Assembly: GCF_009389715.1 (NCBI RefSeq)
Contig: NC_052399.1
Location: 17,115,646-17,179,645 of the forward strand
Direction: 5' to 3'
DNA length: 64,000 nt
Source of the DNA: Phoenix dactylifera
Taxonomy: Eukaryota; Streptophyta; Magnoliopsida; Arecales; Arecaceae
Under the pieces are notes generated by a model that saw only the letters and a program-made list of their open reading frames with translations, searched no databases and had not been told where the DNA came from. A program made the position numbers and the translations under genes. Below, piece after piece: positions 12,401 to 23,800 of the stretch (position 1 is the stretch's first letter; every line of letters starts with the position of its first letter).

Positions 12401-14097
12401 AGGGAAAATTAGCAATACCGGCAAGATTGGTGATGGCATTGGACAGAGCTAGAGCTGAAGAGACTCCTTTTCCACCACCTGACATGTCTTCGCCGAGGAG
12501 CAGCTTCGCAAACCTCTCCTTCATGAGCTCCATATCTGAATCAGACTTACGAAATTATATATTATCATCGACCTAGACCTGCTTAATTGCCTGTGTTATA
12601 AATTTAGCAGGATGATAACATGGTGTCGCGGATCCAATCATAACTGGCATTATTATATTATTATTGTTCATCAAAGTTGGCTTATGCAATATGATTTATT
12701 TAAAAAGAAAATAAATATCTTGCGAATGCATGGGATCTTATAAAAAAATAATCCATACGGGATTCTTTAATAATTTTATCATGAAGTGCACTTATAAGAG
12801 TCGACCTGCAGAGCAATGTCCGGATATCATTTTCAACTAAGGTTTATGCATCATTTTTAATCAAAAAAAAAATATTCTTCAATTTCCATCCTAATTTTTG
12901 AGTTTCAAATTTTCTCCTCCACTTCTTTGCTTTATATTTTTCGCAGTTTGTTTTTTTTTTTTTGTACTTTTACACTCCCCAAAATTAATTAGTACCATTG
13001 CTAGGTAGTGGGCCTAGTAGCAGCTGAAAAATTCGAGTGCATGGAGCACGTGTACTTTGTGTGAAATGAATGTGAGATATGAGTTAGATTTGTTGGGAAG
13101 ACTAAAAAGACTTTGCAACAACTCATTTAACATATCAATGACCGAAACTGTTACTGTTTGCAATAACTCATGCTATAGTATCCCTTAATCTATATAGATT
13201 ATTGGTTGGATCCACTCTGAAGCCATTTGTCACAATCCAAAATCACATCTTAAAAAATAGCCAAAAAATATTATTTAATTTTTTAGTCTTATATATATAC
13301 TTAAAATCTCTTCGATAAATAATCAAAACCCCCCCCCCCCCTCCCAACTGCACTCATCATTGCTAACCATCAGGTCTTACATCATATTAAAGAGCTTTAA
13401 AACTTGCTTGGAATCCTTAAAGATCTTAAATTGTAGATTTTAAACCAATAAAGATATGCTTGTGTTAGCTCGCCAATAGGAGGGCGGCCGGTGGCATCGG
13501 TACATTATTATATATCATCGATAAATTGGATCAGATTTATGAAATTATATATTATTATCGAAACCATCTTTACATTATTCTATCAGATTATTAAAGCCCT
13601 ATCCAACACCTACCAACAACTATGCATAATTTTGGAGAAAAACTCTCCAGATAAGATGATCCCTCAATCAGGGAAAAAGAAAAAGAAAATGAAAGCGTGA
13701 TATGCTGAACGGGTCCAATTTCCGATATAGGGTGGTTTAATCCAATCTAATCCTATTTCCGTACTGTATCTCTTAGTATTAAAAATTTTCAAAGTCCAAA
13801 TGGTAAAATAGCCTCAATTTGGATACAGTGGCTTTTACCTGAGGGCATCCCACCATTGCGCAGGTGAGATTTTGGGGCATTGCCGGAGGACCGGTCGAGC
13901 GCCCAGCCGATCTGCTGCCCGTCAACAGGACGACGACCCAAAGTTTCTCCCTGGCTCCGAAAGATCGCGTTCTCCTCACTCCCACCCGCACCCTCCAGAA
14001 TTAGGCTCTGCGCCTGGCGTCCCGAGATCTCGCACGTCTGCTCCCTCCCCTGCACCGGCTTGTCGAGGCTCGGTCCGCGCTTGAGGAATCGAACCAT
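9413..14097 (-). CDS. Rho guanine nucleotide exchange factor with PRONE domain (RopGEF)
   Basis: RopGEFs switch on plant ROP/RAC GTPases at the plasma membrane and act in polar growth downstream of receptor kinases. Seven exons (14097-13839, 12535-12419, 11675-11521, 11369-11295, 11193-10921, 10250-9930, 9829-9413) join in phase to 538 residues. The variable N-terminus is about 86 residues. The PRONE domain then starts with [20 protein letters not shown] and runs through [88 protein letters not shown] and [14 protein letters not shown] to [20 protein letters not shown]. The C-terminal tail ends SPTARH and is rich in charged residues; such tails are often autoinhibitory. The exon 2 acceptor (TTCAG before 12535) was chosen because it restores phase with exon 1. 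Subgroup is not resolved. Confidence 0.93.
12541..13561. repeat. 31-bp direct repeat within RopGEF intron 1
   Basis: 12541-12571 and 13531-13561 match at 28 of 31 positions (TCAGAYTTAYGAAATTATAT then ATTATYATCGA). The first copy abuts the intron 1 acceptor, so the splice-proximal sequence has a second copy about 990 bases further into the intron. Confidence 0.75.
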
Positions 14098-14280
14098 CAC
14101 ACGTTTTAGCGACTCTACCTTGGACCAGATGCCGCGGAAGGGGAAGAGGTCGTTTCTCTGAGAGGGAGAGAGCCAGGAAGTGGGAGTCGGGCGGGCGTGG
14201 GAGACTGCCTGCCGAAGGAATTTGAGGAGACCAGAAGCGATCCACCTATCAAAAAATGAAGCTACGAGTCGGAATGGAAG

Positions 14281-14440
14281 GGAAAGGTGGGAACCTGATG
14301 GTTCTAAGACCAATGCAATCAAGCTAGGAGATGGAAAGGATGGGCAAGCTGGGAACTTGATGGCTTCAAAACCTATGAAATCACGCTAGGAGATGGAAAA
14401 GAGAGGAAAGGCGGAAACTTGACGGATTCCAGAGATGAAT
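14281..14440. repeat. 62-bp tandem repeat upstream of RopGEF
   Basis: About 2.6 copies of a 62-base unit (14281-14342, 14343-14404, 14405-14440), anchored by GGGAAC[CT]TGATGG at 14290 and 14351 and GGAAACTTGACGG at 14413, with GCTAGGAGATGGAAA near each unit end. It lies 180-340 bases upstream of the RopGEF start codon, in the probable 5' UTR or proximal promoter. Units have diverged by roughly a fifth. Confidence 0.75.
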
Positions 14441-15380
14441 GAAGAAGACCGCCTCTCCACCAAGGCCAAAGAAATGGAGAAAGAAGGAAAGGTGGCAACT
14501 TTGCTGCTGCGTTGGAGAAGGCTTCGAGGGAATGGGAGAAGCAATTTACCCCTTCAATAAGAGCAGGAGATATGGATGGGAAGGTAAAAGTAGGAGCTTG
14601 AAGCGGGAGATAATTGAAGAAATGGGAGAGAAAACTCACCTTCCTGAAGCCCCAAGGAGTGCTTAGATGGGTTCGTTTCTCTTCTGTTGAACCGCGGCAG
14701 ATGAGGGGAGGGTTCTATTTTTACTATTTTTAAGAGCTCAAACGTGGGGTGCATCTTTGAGTTTGAGCAGAGGTGGTGGAAGGGAGTAGAAGAATAGTTC
14801 AGAAAGGAGTTTTCGTTTTCTCTTTTTTTTAAAGGAGGGGAGATCCAGCGAAAAAATGCGATCATTTGGAGGGAGGGCAAGAGATGGGGATTGTTAGTTT
14901 CCCGTTCGAAGGTGCAAGGCTGGCAAAAAGCCCGGGAAATGTGCATAAGAGTCCTCCCTCCCTCTCGCTTTGTGGGGCCACCACAAGAGTCGCTTTGGTT
15001 AGGCAAATGGCAAAGATATGGCAAATTGAAATTATATTGAGTGGTTATGGAGACACACCAAGGAAGAGGTCTGAAAGATCCCACATCGGCTAGATTCGTT
15101 TCAGAACTTGGCCATATGAGACGGGTGTCGCCAAATCCTACATACGTGTTTTGGATGAAAAACAAAACCGGAAAGGAATCTAAGCAGCGCGCGCGCACGT
15201 GCGGACACCGGAACCGGATAATATCTGGCAGAGGAGCTCCATGTTCCCTCCTCATATGGCCCCCACATGGGCACTGGGTGCCTCACGTGCCTCATGCAGG
15301 TGGGAGCGTGACAAGACCCAAGTCATACGAAAGAGAGAGTGTGCCTGTCATGATACCACCGAACTTGTATGTGTGCAGAA
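14441..15380. promoter_or_regulatory. Probable distal promoter of RopGEF (gene-free)
   Basis: No coding exon could be supported. Because RopGEF is transcribed leftward from near 14100-14300, this is its upstream region. It holds a GC-rich block at 15180-15300 with CACGTG-type words (for example GCACGTGC near 15195 and CACGTG near 15286) that resemble G-boxes. The function is inferred from position only. Confidence 0.3.
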
Positions 15381-15527
15381 TTAGATTATTAGGGGAAAGA
15401 TGATAGTTATCATATAGTTGGCCAATTTGTTTACGTGGAAGGCAGAGAAGATGGTGGGTTCCCATGTTCTTCAAAGAGCACAAAAGAATAGGATTATTAG
15501 GAGAAAGATAATAGTTATCATCTAGTT
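15381..15527. repeat. 39-bp direct repeat, 108 bp apart
   Basis: 15381-15419 and 15489-15527 share GATTATTAGG[AG]GAAAGAT and ATAGTTATCAT with about five differences. I do not recognise the source; it may be a local duplication. Confidence 0.7.
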
Positions 15528-15601
15528 TAAGGAACTATCGGATGTAAGGAAGTTTCACCATCGAATTGTGATCTATTTCTAGGAGACTTAACTATACATG
15601 C

Positions 15602-15709
15602 AAGTTTGGCAAAATATGCATAAACTCCATTTTTCTAATAAAGGCCTGGTGCCTTTGCCTCCCTCTTCATCCGAAAAAAAAAAGAAAAAAAAGTTTGGCA
15701 GAATATGCA
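15602..15709 (+). mobile_element. Very short LINE 3'-end insertion with 19-bp target duplication
   Basis: The direct repeats AAGTTTGGCA[AG]AATATGCA at 15602-15620 and 15691-15709 differ by one base. They flank a 70-bp insert that ends in an A-rich tail (15673-15690) after CCTCCCTCTTCATCCG. This is the signature of target-primed reverse transcription with extreme 5' truncation. The pre-tail sequence resembles the 3' end of plant L1 elements. Confidence 0.85.
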
Positions 15710-16991
15710 AGTCAGAGGAGCGAATAAGTTGCAGTGTCCATGCATTTGCCTGCTTCCATGAGGTACCATCTCTTGAACTCTGATGAAAGGTTTTGACAAA
15801 ATGGAATGAAATAAAAGAATTGCAGTGGTCAACCAGGCACAAAGACCCAGGTTTCTTTCTGAAACTCTATGATCTCTGGTGATTAGTCCACCTCTTCCTT
15901 TGGCTTGAATAATTTGCAAGCTGGTCTCTTAGCAGAGAAGGATGCAAACGAGTCTCAAAGCACCATGCATTCGACTTGCTAAAGATGCAGCTCCATTCCC
16001 TATTATTCTGTCAACGACATCCTTTTTCTGTCTCCTGAATTGCTGCAGCATAAGAATTTGGAATAAACTAAAATCTTTTAGTAAGAATTTGGGGATCATT
16101 TGGGAGTGGACAGGTCTAATACTCCATTACAACAAAAAAAGAAGGGTAAGAACAATGGCAAATCTGTACAATGGGTGAAAACAGGATTTAGCCATTGACG
16201 TGAACCATGGGATGCATCCTTCCACGTCCCTTCCTCACAAACAGCTGATGCTATCCAAATAACTCTTTTTCACTAGCAGAATACGAGAAGGAAGAATCCA
16301 AAATTGATCCACGTAAGTTCAGTTTTTTTAGTCTCCCCTTTGCTTAACATGGAGGAGCCTTACAGATGCAAATTTCTTGGAGCTTCAAAAGATCAAAATT
16401 TTACTTTCAGCCACTATAACCTGATACTTGGGAACTGCATTTCAATTAGATAAGCCATTTATCTAATATAGCAAAGCAGCATCATAAACGTTCCCATGTA
16501 ATCACATTTATTGAGAAACATAGCAACCAGAAATTGTCTTACAAATCTAGAGAGAAATTGCTCAAAAATTTAGAAATAAATTTCTTAGTAATGGTCAAGC
16601 CTCGGCATGCACATTAACCCATATGCACCTACAAATGCGCGTGTAGAGAATGATCAATCTAAGCCAACATCTTTTGATGTGATCGGTCCAAAGATAGGTA
16701 ACAAGTCTTTTGGGTCCTTTTTGGCAATTTGTTGATTAACAAGGTCAATCATATGCAGGGATCTCACGGAAAATTACCAATAGGTTTCTGGTATCACTCA
16801 ATTGAGGAATGAAAAATGGTGATCCAATTAATCTTAGATTCTACTCAGTTAAGCCTCTTGCACAACAGCTGAAGCCTGACTAGCTGTAAAACCATATCAT
16901 CAAATTGGAAACATTTTCTGAGAATATTAGTTCTTTGCACCTTGTATCTGTTGGATAGATTATAATATTTGATTAAATAAAAAGGGGAAGG

Positions 16992-16995
<4 letters not shown>
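15710..16995. other. Gene-free stretch
   Basis: AT-rich sequence with short unrelated open frames. I see no domain, RNA gene or element. Confidence 0.5.

Positions 16996-17041
<46 letters not shown>
16996..17041. repeat. (AG)n microsatellite
   Basis: About 22 uninterrupted AG dinucleotides. Confidence 0.97.
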
Positions 17042-17043
<2 letters not shown>

Positions 17044-17145
17044 GGGACAAGGGATGTGTACAGTCTTTTTGGGAATAAAAAGAGAGAGCAAGGGACCAAC
17101 GGATGTTTGCGGTTATTTTTCTGAAGATAAACTTCAATTTTAAAT

Positions 17146-17557
17146 TAAAGTCTCGTGACTTTTTTTTTTTGGCTAAAAAATAGGGAGCAGGGGGGAGGAA
17201 GGGACAAGCCCAACCCCGCGTAGCAGCCCCCACTGGGCCCCCCACCCCGCCAGGAGAATGTTCGATGCGGGCAAACCGGGTCGTGTGTTGGGCACGCCGA
17301 CCTATTTTACTTATACCCTCCCCACCCGTGAGCCGGCTCGGTTATCCGACCCGATCCTCCGTGTGAGTACGTCACACCTGGCACCACCCAGGCTATCAGC
17401 CGACCAGTAGCACTTCCAGACCCCGTGTCCAGGCGTGGAGCATTCGGTCCCCAAATTTAATCGACGCCCGCGCGTTTCGAACCTGGAACCACTTGGTTGG
17501 AAGTAAACGCCCCGTTCCAACTGAGCTACCACCTTGGTGGTAAAGTCTCGTGACTTT
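17146..17557 (-). mobile_element. tRNA-headed SINE, whole, with 17-bp target duplication
   Basis: The perfect direct repeat TAAAGTCTCGTGACTTT lies at 17146-17162 and 17541-17557. Between them a 378-bp insert reads on the minus strand from a tRNA-like head to a poly(A) tail (T run just after 17162 on the plus strand). The head shows box A (TAGCTCAGTTGG) and box B (GGTTCGAAACG), the internal RNA polymerase III promoter. The body is GC-rich and unlike the flanks. The perfect duplication suggests a fairly recent insertion. At about 380 bp it is longer than many plant SINEs, and its body is not one I can name. Confidence 0.88.
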
Positions 17558-17619
17558 GAAAAGGTGACTTTGAAAAGGTGCTTTTGCACTAGTTATGGGA
17601 TAACCATTGGTATTAGACT

Positions 17620-17731
17620 TAGGGCTGTTAACGAGCCGAGCCGAGCCCGAGCCTCCGCAGGCTCGGCTCGGCTCGTTTCACCAACTTCCCGGCTCGGGCT
17701 CGGGCTCGGGCTCGGTACCGAGCCCAGGATT

Positions 17732-17771
<40 letters not shown>

Positions 17772-19128
17772 GGCATAGCTCGGGCTCGGGCTCGTGAAGC
17801 TCGTTTGCCCGAGCCCGAGCCCGAGCCCGAGCCCGCCCCATCCCCAGCCCCATCCGGCCATCCCCGTCCCTGTCTCCGTCGACCGTCGGAGAGAAGAACG
17901 AGCAGCCGCCAGCCGAGCTCAGTTCCGGCGGTTCGTCGGAGAAGAATGAAGGAAGGAAAGAGAAGAAGAAGAGAAAAAGGATAGAAAGAAATTAAAAAAA
18001 AGGAGAAGAATGACTCACCTTCTTCTTCTGAGACGAACGAAGGGCGGCGGAGGGAGCTCGGATCTGGAGAGCTCGCGGTCGTTAACAGCCCCAACGACCG
18101 GTGCCTTCTTCTGAGACGAACGAAGGGCGGCGGAGGGAGCTCGGATCTGGAGAGAGGGAGAGGGAGAGACGAACGAAGGCGACTCAGAAGAAAGAAATAA
18201 AAAAAGAGAAGACTCACCTCGTCGGCCGGTGCCTTCTTCTGAGACGAACGAAGGGCGGCGGAGGGAGCTCGGATCTGGAGAGCTCGCGGTCGTTAACAGC
18301 CCTAACGACCGGTGCCTTCTTCTTCTGAGACGAACGAAGGGCGGCGGAGGGAGCTCGGATCTGGAGAGAGGGAGAGGGAGAGACGAACGAAGGCGACTCA
18401 GAAGAAAGAAATAAAAAAAAAGGAGAAGACTCACCTCGTCGGCCGGTGCCTTCTTCTGAGACGAACGAAGGGCGGCGGAGGGAGCTCGGATCTGGAGAGC
18501 TCGCGGTCGTTAACAGCCCTAACGACCGGTGCCTTCTTCTTCTGAGACGAACGAAGGGCGGCGGAGGGAGCTCGGATCTGGAGAGCTCGCGAAAGCGACG
18601 ATCGCCGGTGGAGGAGTCGGCAAAGAGGGGAAAAGAGAGAGGGGAGAAACGGAACCGAGCTCGGCATCGGCGGCGGAGGGAGGCAGCGAGTCATCGGCGG
18701 CGGAGGAGAAAGGCGAGAGGGGAGGGGAGGGACACCCGGAGGGGAGGAGGGGAGGGACACCCGGAAGAGGGGAGGGGAGGGCACCGGAAGCTTCTGGAGA
18801 AACCCAGAAGAAAGGAGAAGAAAAAAAGAAAAAAAAAAGAGGAGGCGGTCAGCCAGTCAGGTGGGAGGGAAGGATTAACGGATTGGGTTTGGATTAACGG
18901 GCTAAGTCCCAACCCAAACCAATCCAATTCGATTTTGGAGCTCTCTTTTGGGCTCGTTTGGGCTCGCGAGCTGCTCGGGTTCGAGCTCGGGCTCGGGCTC
19001 AGATTTAAACGGGCCTCATTTTGGGCTCGGGCTCGGGCTCGTTTGACTAACGAGCCGAGCTCGAGCCGGGCTTTTACCGAGCCGGGCCCGAGCCGAGCCC
19101 GAGCAGCTCGGCCCGTTTGACAGCCCTA
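17620..19128. mobile_element. Non-autonomous hAT-type element built of GAGCCC arrays
   Basis: The element begins TAGGGCTGTTAACGAGCCGA and ends CGGCCCGTTTGACAGCCCTA, inverted repeats of each other with few differences. It is flanked by the perfect 8-bp duplication ATTAGACT (17612-17619 and 19129-19136), the hAT superfamily length. Both flanks inside the ends consist of GGGCTC/GAGCCC hexamer arrays (about 17640-17840 and 18950-19110). The middle holds a higher-order repeat of about 213 bp (units starting near 18018, 18231 and 18448). No transposase frame is present; long open frames here, such as proline/arginine/serine repeats, are products of the simple sequence. Confidence 0.88.
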
Positions 19129-19136
19129 ATTAGACT

Positions 19137-20857
19137 TTAGTTTAAACTGAAGAGTCGTGTATTTATGGATTGAAGAGTCACATATCTACGGATTGAAAGA
19201 CCATATATTTTGCACCTACTTGAACTCTATAAATATAGAGCCTTGTGACTGAAAACAGTAATCTTCTCCATTCTCTTCCATCTTAAAACCTTTATTCTTC
19301 CTTCTAGCTTTTAAACAATTTTTTAGAAAGTTCTTAGGAATTTCTTTATAAGGCTTTATTGTATTCTGAGGGCGATTTGCTACAAACCCGTTAGTAAACT
19401 TATTTGAGTGGGGGTAAATATTATCTTACAAAAGTGATTTACACGCCTCAAAGCCTTGGATTGTTCTATTATTTTCTCCATTTCAAAATACTCTTCCCCA
19501 ACATTATCCACGTCAAATTAAGATACCGTGGAACTTATGGCTGAGCGCCAGTTCTGAAAAACTTGGGCTTGGAGATGGCCCTGAGCAACTATTCAGAGAT
19601 TCATTAGCTGTTGAGTAGCAAATTTTTCAGAGATGACAATTATCCAGACAGACACATCTGTTCATCTGTGTCACCTCTATCGTTATCAGTTATTTTGATG
19701 ACAGGTCTGATGCTATTTTTTATTCATGGCTGAGATGAGAAGAGTAACAAGAGTCCATGCAAGACTAGAAAAATTATTAAGGAAACTTTCTAGCTGAAAG
19801 ATGATAAGCCATTCGAGCAAGTTAGGATCATGGCTTATGTATAAAAGTAGATGACATTAAATATGCAGAAGTTATTGTTCCACTCTGAAATCTGTTTAAA
19901 AATCTGACAACGGGTCGTGTAGAATGAATGCCACAAAATTTAACCATGTTCTCATATCCAAAGAAGAGCATTTTGGTGCTACAGTTGATGCCCATATTTT
20001 TGAGGCCAAGGGTGGGTTTCCATATCAGTTCACAAATCTTCAGCACGTCATGCCCATATTTTGGTCTTCAGCACAAATCTCATATCAGTTGATGCCCATA
20101 TTTTGAGTGGATACACTACCTGTTAATATGCTCCACAAGACCATCTCTCTGAATAATGTTTGGAAGAGATGGCTTAACGTTATTTGCATCTAGAACTTCA
20201 TGCAAGCTTCACAGCACTCTTGCCTGATGTTTTACATTGCTGTTTCAGTTATCATAAAATATAATGGAACAAAGAAAATCTTGAGGTTTATGGTACAATA
20301 GCTTTGGGTGCATGCAGATCTAAGTCTTATAAGCAGAGAAAAGCGATGTTTACAATTTTTAACTTACAATTCAATCTTCTTCTGACCAATGACTTCTGGT
20401 TTAATATAGATGATGCACTCTACAAAAACTTTATAATTAACTAATAGTAGTGATCCTCCTCAAGTTTCTCTTTGTGATTTCCTTTCTTGCAATAGAAAGT
20501 GAAAGATTTGCTTGTCCTTGCTAACAAAATGAGACCGTTATCTACGTGAAGGGGCTGGATGACAGGAAGGAGAAAAGGGTATCAGAGAAAATGAAAAAAT
20601 GAGAAAGTAAATAACATGATTCAATGGAGGAATATAAAATTATACATTATAAATTTGGACAAGAACCTTCATCAAGGACCCGATTAGCTGTCCAGAAATT
20701 GGAAAAATGCAGGACCAAAATGAACTTGAAATACATAAGAATACCCCGAAAAGCGAGAATAAAATAAATCAATAGAGCCACAATGGAAAGGGGCATATAC
20801 ATTACTAATAACATCAACACAAGATAAAATATTTACTTCTGGCATAACCACAGCCAG
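19137..20857. other. Gene-free 3' flank of MYB3R
   Basis: No coding exon recognised. A local repetition of TGCCCATATTTT occurs at 19989, 20051 and 20093 together with repeated CATATCAGTT, suggesting a small tandem duplication. The right part should contain the MYB3R 3' UTR. Confidence 0.5.
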
Positions 20858-23800
20858 CTACCGGCAGCCCTTCAGAAGATAAGAAGATGGGCTTGAGAAG
20901 ATTACTGAAGTTCCCATATTGCCTACTTTCTTGTTTTCTGTTTTCCTGACAGGTGTTCCGCATGCACTGAAATCAAGAACTCTCGCCTCTGTCTGGGAAA
21001 CATTCAAAAGGTTAGTAGAATAAATCATGAACAATATACAAAGGCATAGTTGTCATTAAAAACTCAAATCATTACACCAAGAAAAAAAATATTGATAAGG
21101 ATGAAGAAAAAGCTTCTAGACAACAAGTATAAAGGAGACAAATTTTCAGAAATTACATTTCAAAACAAACATTATCTAGACTTAAGCATGATGCAACCAT
21201 ATAGATAAAAATGTCTCAAGTCGGGCATGTCAGCTGGAAGGACCACGGCCTCCGTTTTGTTTTCATTGACTTGTGATTCTTGGGCCTCTCCAGACGGTAC
21301 CTAGTATAAGATCCAGTAGTTCCAGCTTATCTACCCATAGCAAAGGTATCTATCGGTAACACCAAGAACAAAGGCAGGAACATAGGCATAAGCAAAGCCA
21401 TAAGTATAGGTACCTATGATTTAAATTCTAGCCTTTTTAGTAATAACCTATCATGTAATAACAAAAGTTTGGTATAGGCTACATGATTTAAATTCTAGCC
21501 CGCGGCACCTCCCCCCACCCCCTCCTGTGTCTCTTTTTACTGTCTTTGGATAAACATATCAGCTTTTCAAGTCATTACTGGGGCATTAGAAATACTATGC
21601 ACTAAAGATTTTTTTAGTTCCCCTAGACCTAGAAGTGAACGCTAGGTTCCAAATTGTTCCATACAACATTTCAGTTCAGTAATGAGATCTGCTGTCTATA
21701 CTGACCTATGAAAGCATTCAAGTCTTTCATGTCAAGTGTCATATCCACATAATATAGGAGGATGAATTGGATGGGATGCCAATGCAGATGGCAGATCCAT
21801 CAATGGCATTGAAAACATGATCCAGAATAAGAAAATTGAACTAGCAGATTTTTAAGTTCCTCAAGGGCCTACCAATGTACAACACATGGTTAAGGGTTTC
21901 ATATAATATTCATATCCAAGGAAGCAGATCTGCTGCCCAGTTTCCCTATTAAAAATTTCACGCACTTTATGTGTAGTATCACATCCACCCTATACCAGAG
22001 GAGGACAATCTGATGAGAATGTTGATGCAGATGGCAGATACTGGAATTGAAAATGTAGATCCAACGTTAAGCCACTTTAGTGAGAACTATAGTATCATAA
22101 AAAAAAAAGAGTAAACTATCAAAAGCAAGCTACCATGACTTCTGATGTCATAGGATGACCTCCCAGTTCTTTGTCTGACTGAATATTTTCCTTCTGGAAG
22201 TTTTCCTTGCCACTGTTGCCAGAGTGCCTTTCGTCAAATGCCACTCCAGGGCTTCCACTTGCCAATACCTCCTGGGCCTCAGCCACAACAGAAGCAGTGT
22301 GTTCACTTAACTGTTTCATCAGTCCAATGGCATCGTAGGTTCTGTCTACTGGGCTCATGAAGTACCCTATGTCCTGTAAAGATCAGAGAACAGAACAACT
22401 GAAATGAGTAAAAGAACTCCAAGGTCCATGAGATACACAAATGAACCACAAAGAGTTATCAAGAACTTTTTAAGTCTTCAACAGTACAATGGAAGCTACG
22501 ATATTTCTTTTTAAAAGTTAAGATAAATGATCAATGAACTGACATGAAAGTAGTTAAAAAAAAAGGATCCATAAACTGTAGCTTTTCTTCAGTTAGAGGT
22601 AATGTGAGCAATTTGTCAGTATCTCATAATGTATCACTAAAATTTCAAGTCTCATTGTATCTTGTAAAGGTTATCCAAAGTAATTGTTCTTACTAATAAG
22701 TTTACCCGAATATGGATATTGGTGAACTTTATAGGTCCCATATATGACTCAGATAATCAATGATATACTTCAGCTACCTCAAATGTTATGTCTGTATCAA
22801 TTCTGTGTCCCGGAAGAAGTGAATTCATAAACCATGGTGATTTCCATGCTGAAGGAGATTCTATCCCTCTTTTGATGCCCGGAGTATCAGCAAAACTGTT
22901 AAAACAAAATACAAAAAAAGAAACCAGAATTAAAGACAGCTAAGAGCACAGGCATGCACCATTACTTCATATTAGTCAAACAAATATGCCACCATCTCTT
23001 AAATTGTTTACTAAATATTTGCATACCTAGCTGACTCAAAGTTGCAGATACCAAGAAGATGGCATACTTATGATATCTATGCAGAAACAAGTCAGTATAT
23101 AAAAGAATTCTGCCCAACTAATTGTTTGCTTCTACGATAACATAAACTTGAAGTAGGGTTCTGAGAATAATAGAGAACAACAACATTCCAAGTCATAATA
23201 GTGATATAGAGTTAAATGCAGAGCTATTTAAGAAGGATCCATGTAAAATAAAGTAATTGAACAGAAACAAATTAAAGAAGTAAATCAATGATAAGGAAGA
23301 TAAGCGTCTAATTCACAATTATATGTTGGAAGGAAAGAGATTACTCTTACTGTGAACAAGAGACAAAAATGAACAAACTATTCCATATCCATTTCATCTT
23401 AGTAGCTTCTCTTTCTTGCATCCCATAAATTTTTAGATTCTGATGCTCCCACAGTCTCATGATGCTTATTTAAAGAACAGAAAGAGGTATAGATAGCAAG
23501 TAAGTGACTTCGACTCTCTATGTAGTGTCAATGTCCTGCATAACAACAGAACTTCACATAATATTTTTTTATCGGTTAACATTTTGTCCAAATTTGGTTG
23601 GCATATGTATAATTATATGCATTTTGTTTCCCTGAACCTATTATACTAATTCTGGAAAGCATATATGCAACAAACATAGACATCAGGTAGCTATCACTAA
23701 AGCATAATCGCACGTATTTGTATTTCCTCAGTTGAAAAACAAACATCATTTAACTAACTCCCATAATGGTATGGTAGCTATAAACTCATACATAATCGCA

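Noticed and set aside
14554-15255. 233-codon minus-strand frame upstream of RopGEF
   Set aside because: Composition is not coding-like and no family is recognised; it lies in the RopGEF upstream region and does not join in phase to exon 1.
17460-17540. Possible tRNA gene on the minus strand
   Set aside because: Box A and box B are present but the acceptor stem does not pair and the sequence continues into a SINE body with a target duplication.
17593-18897. Many long open frames rich in Arg, Ser, Pro, Glu and Gly on both strands
   Set aside because: They follow directly from GAGCCC arrays and the 213-bp repeat in a non-autonomous hAT element; there is no domain and all frames are open.
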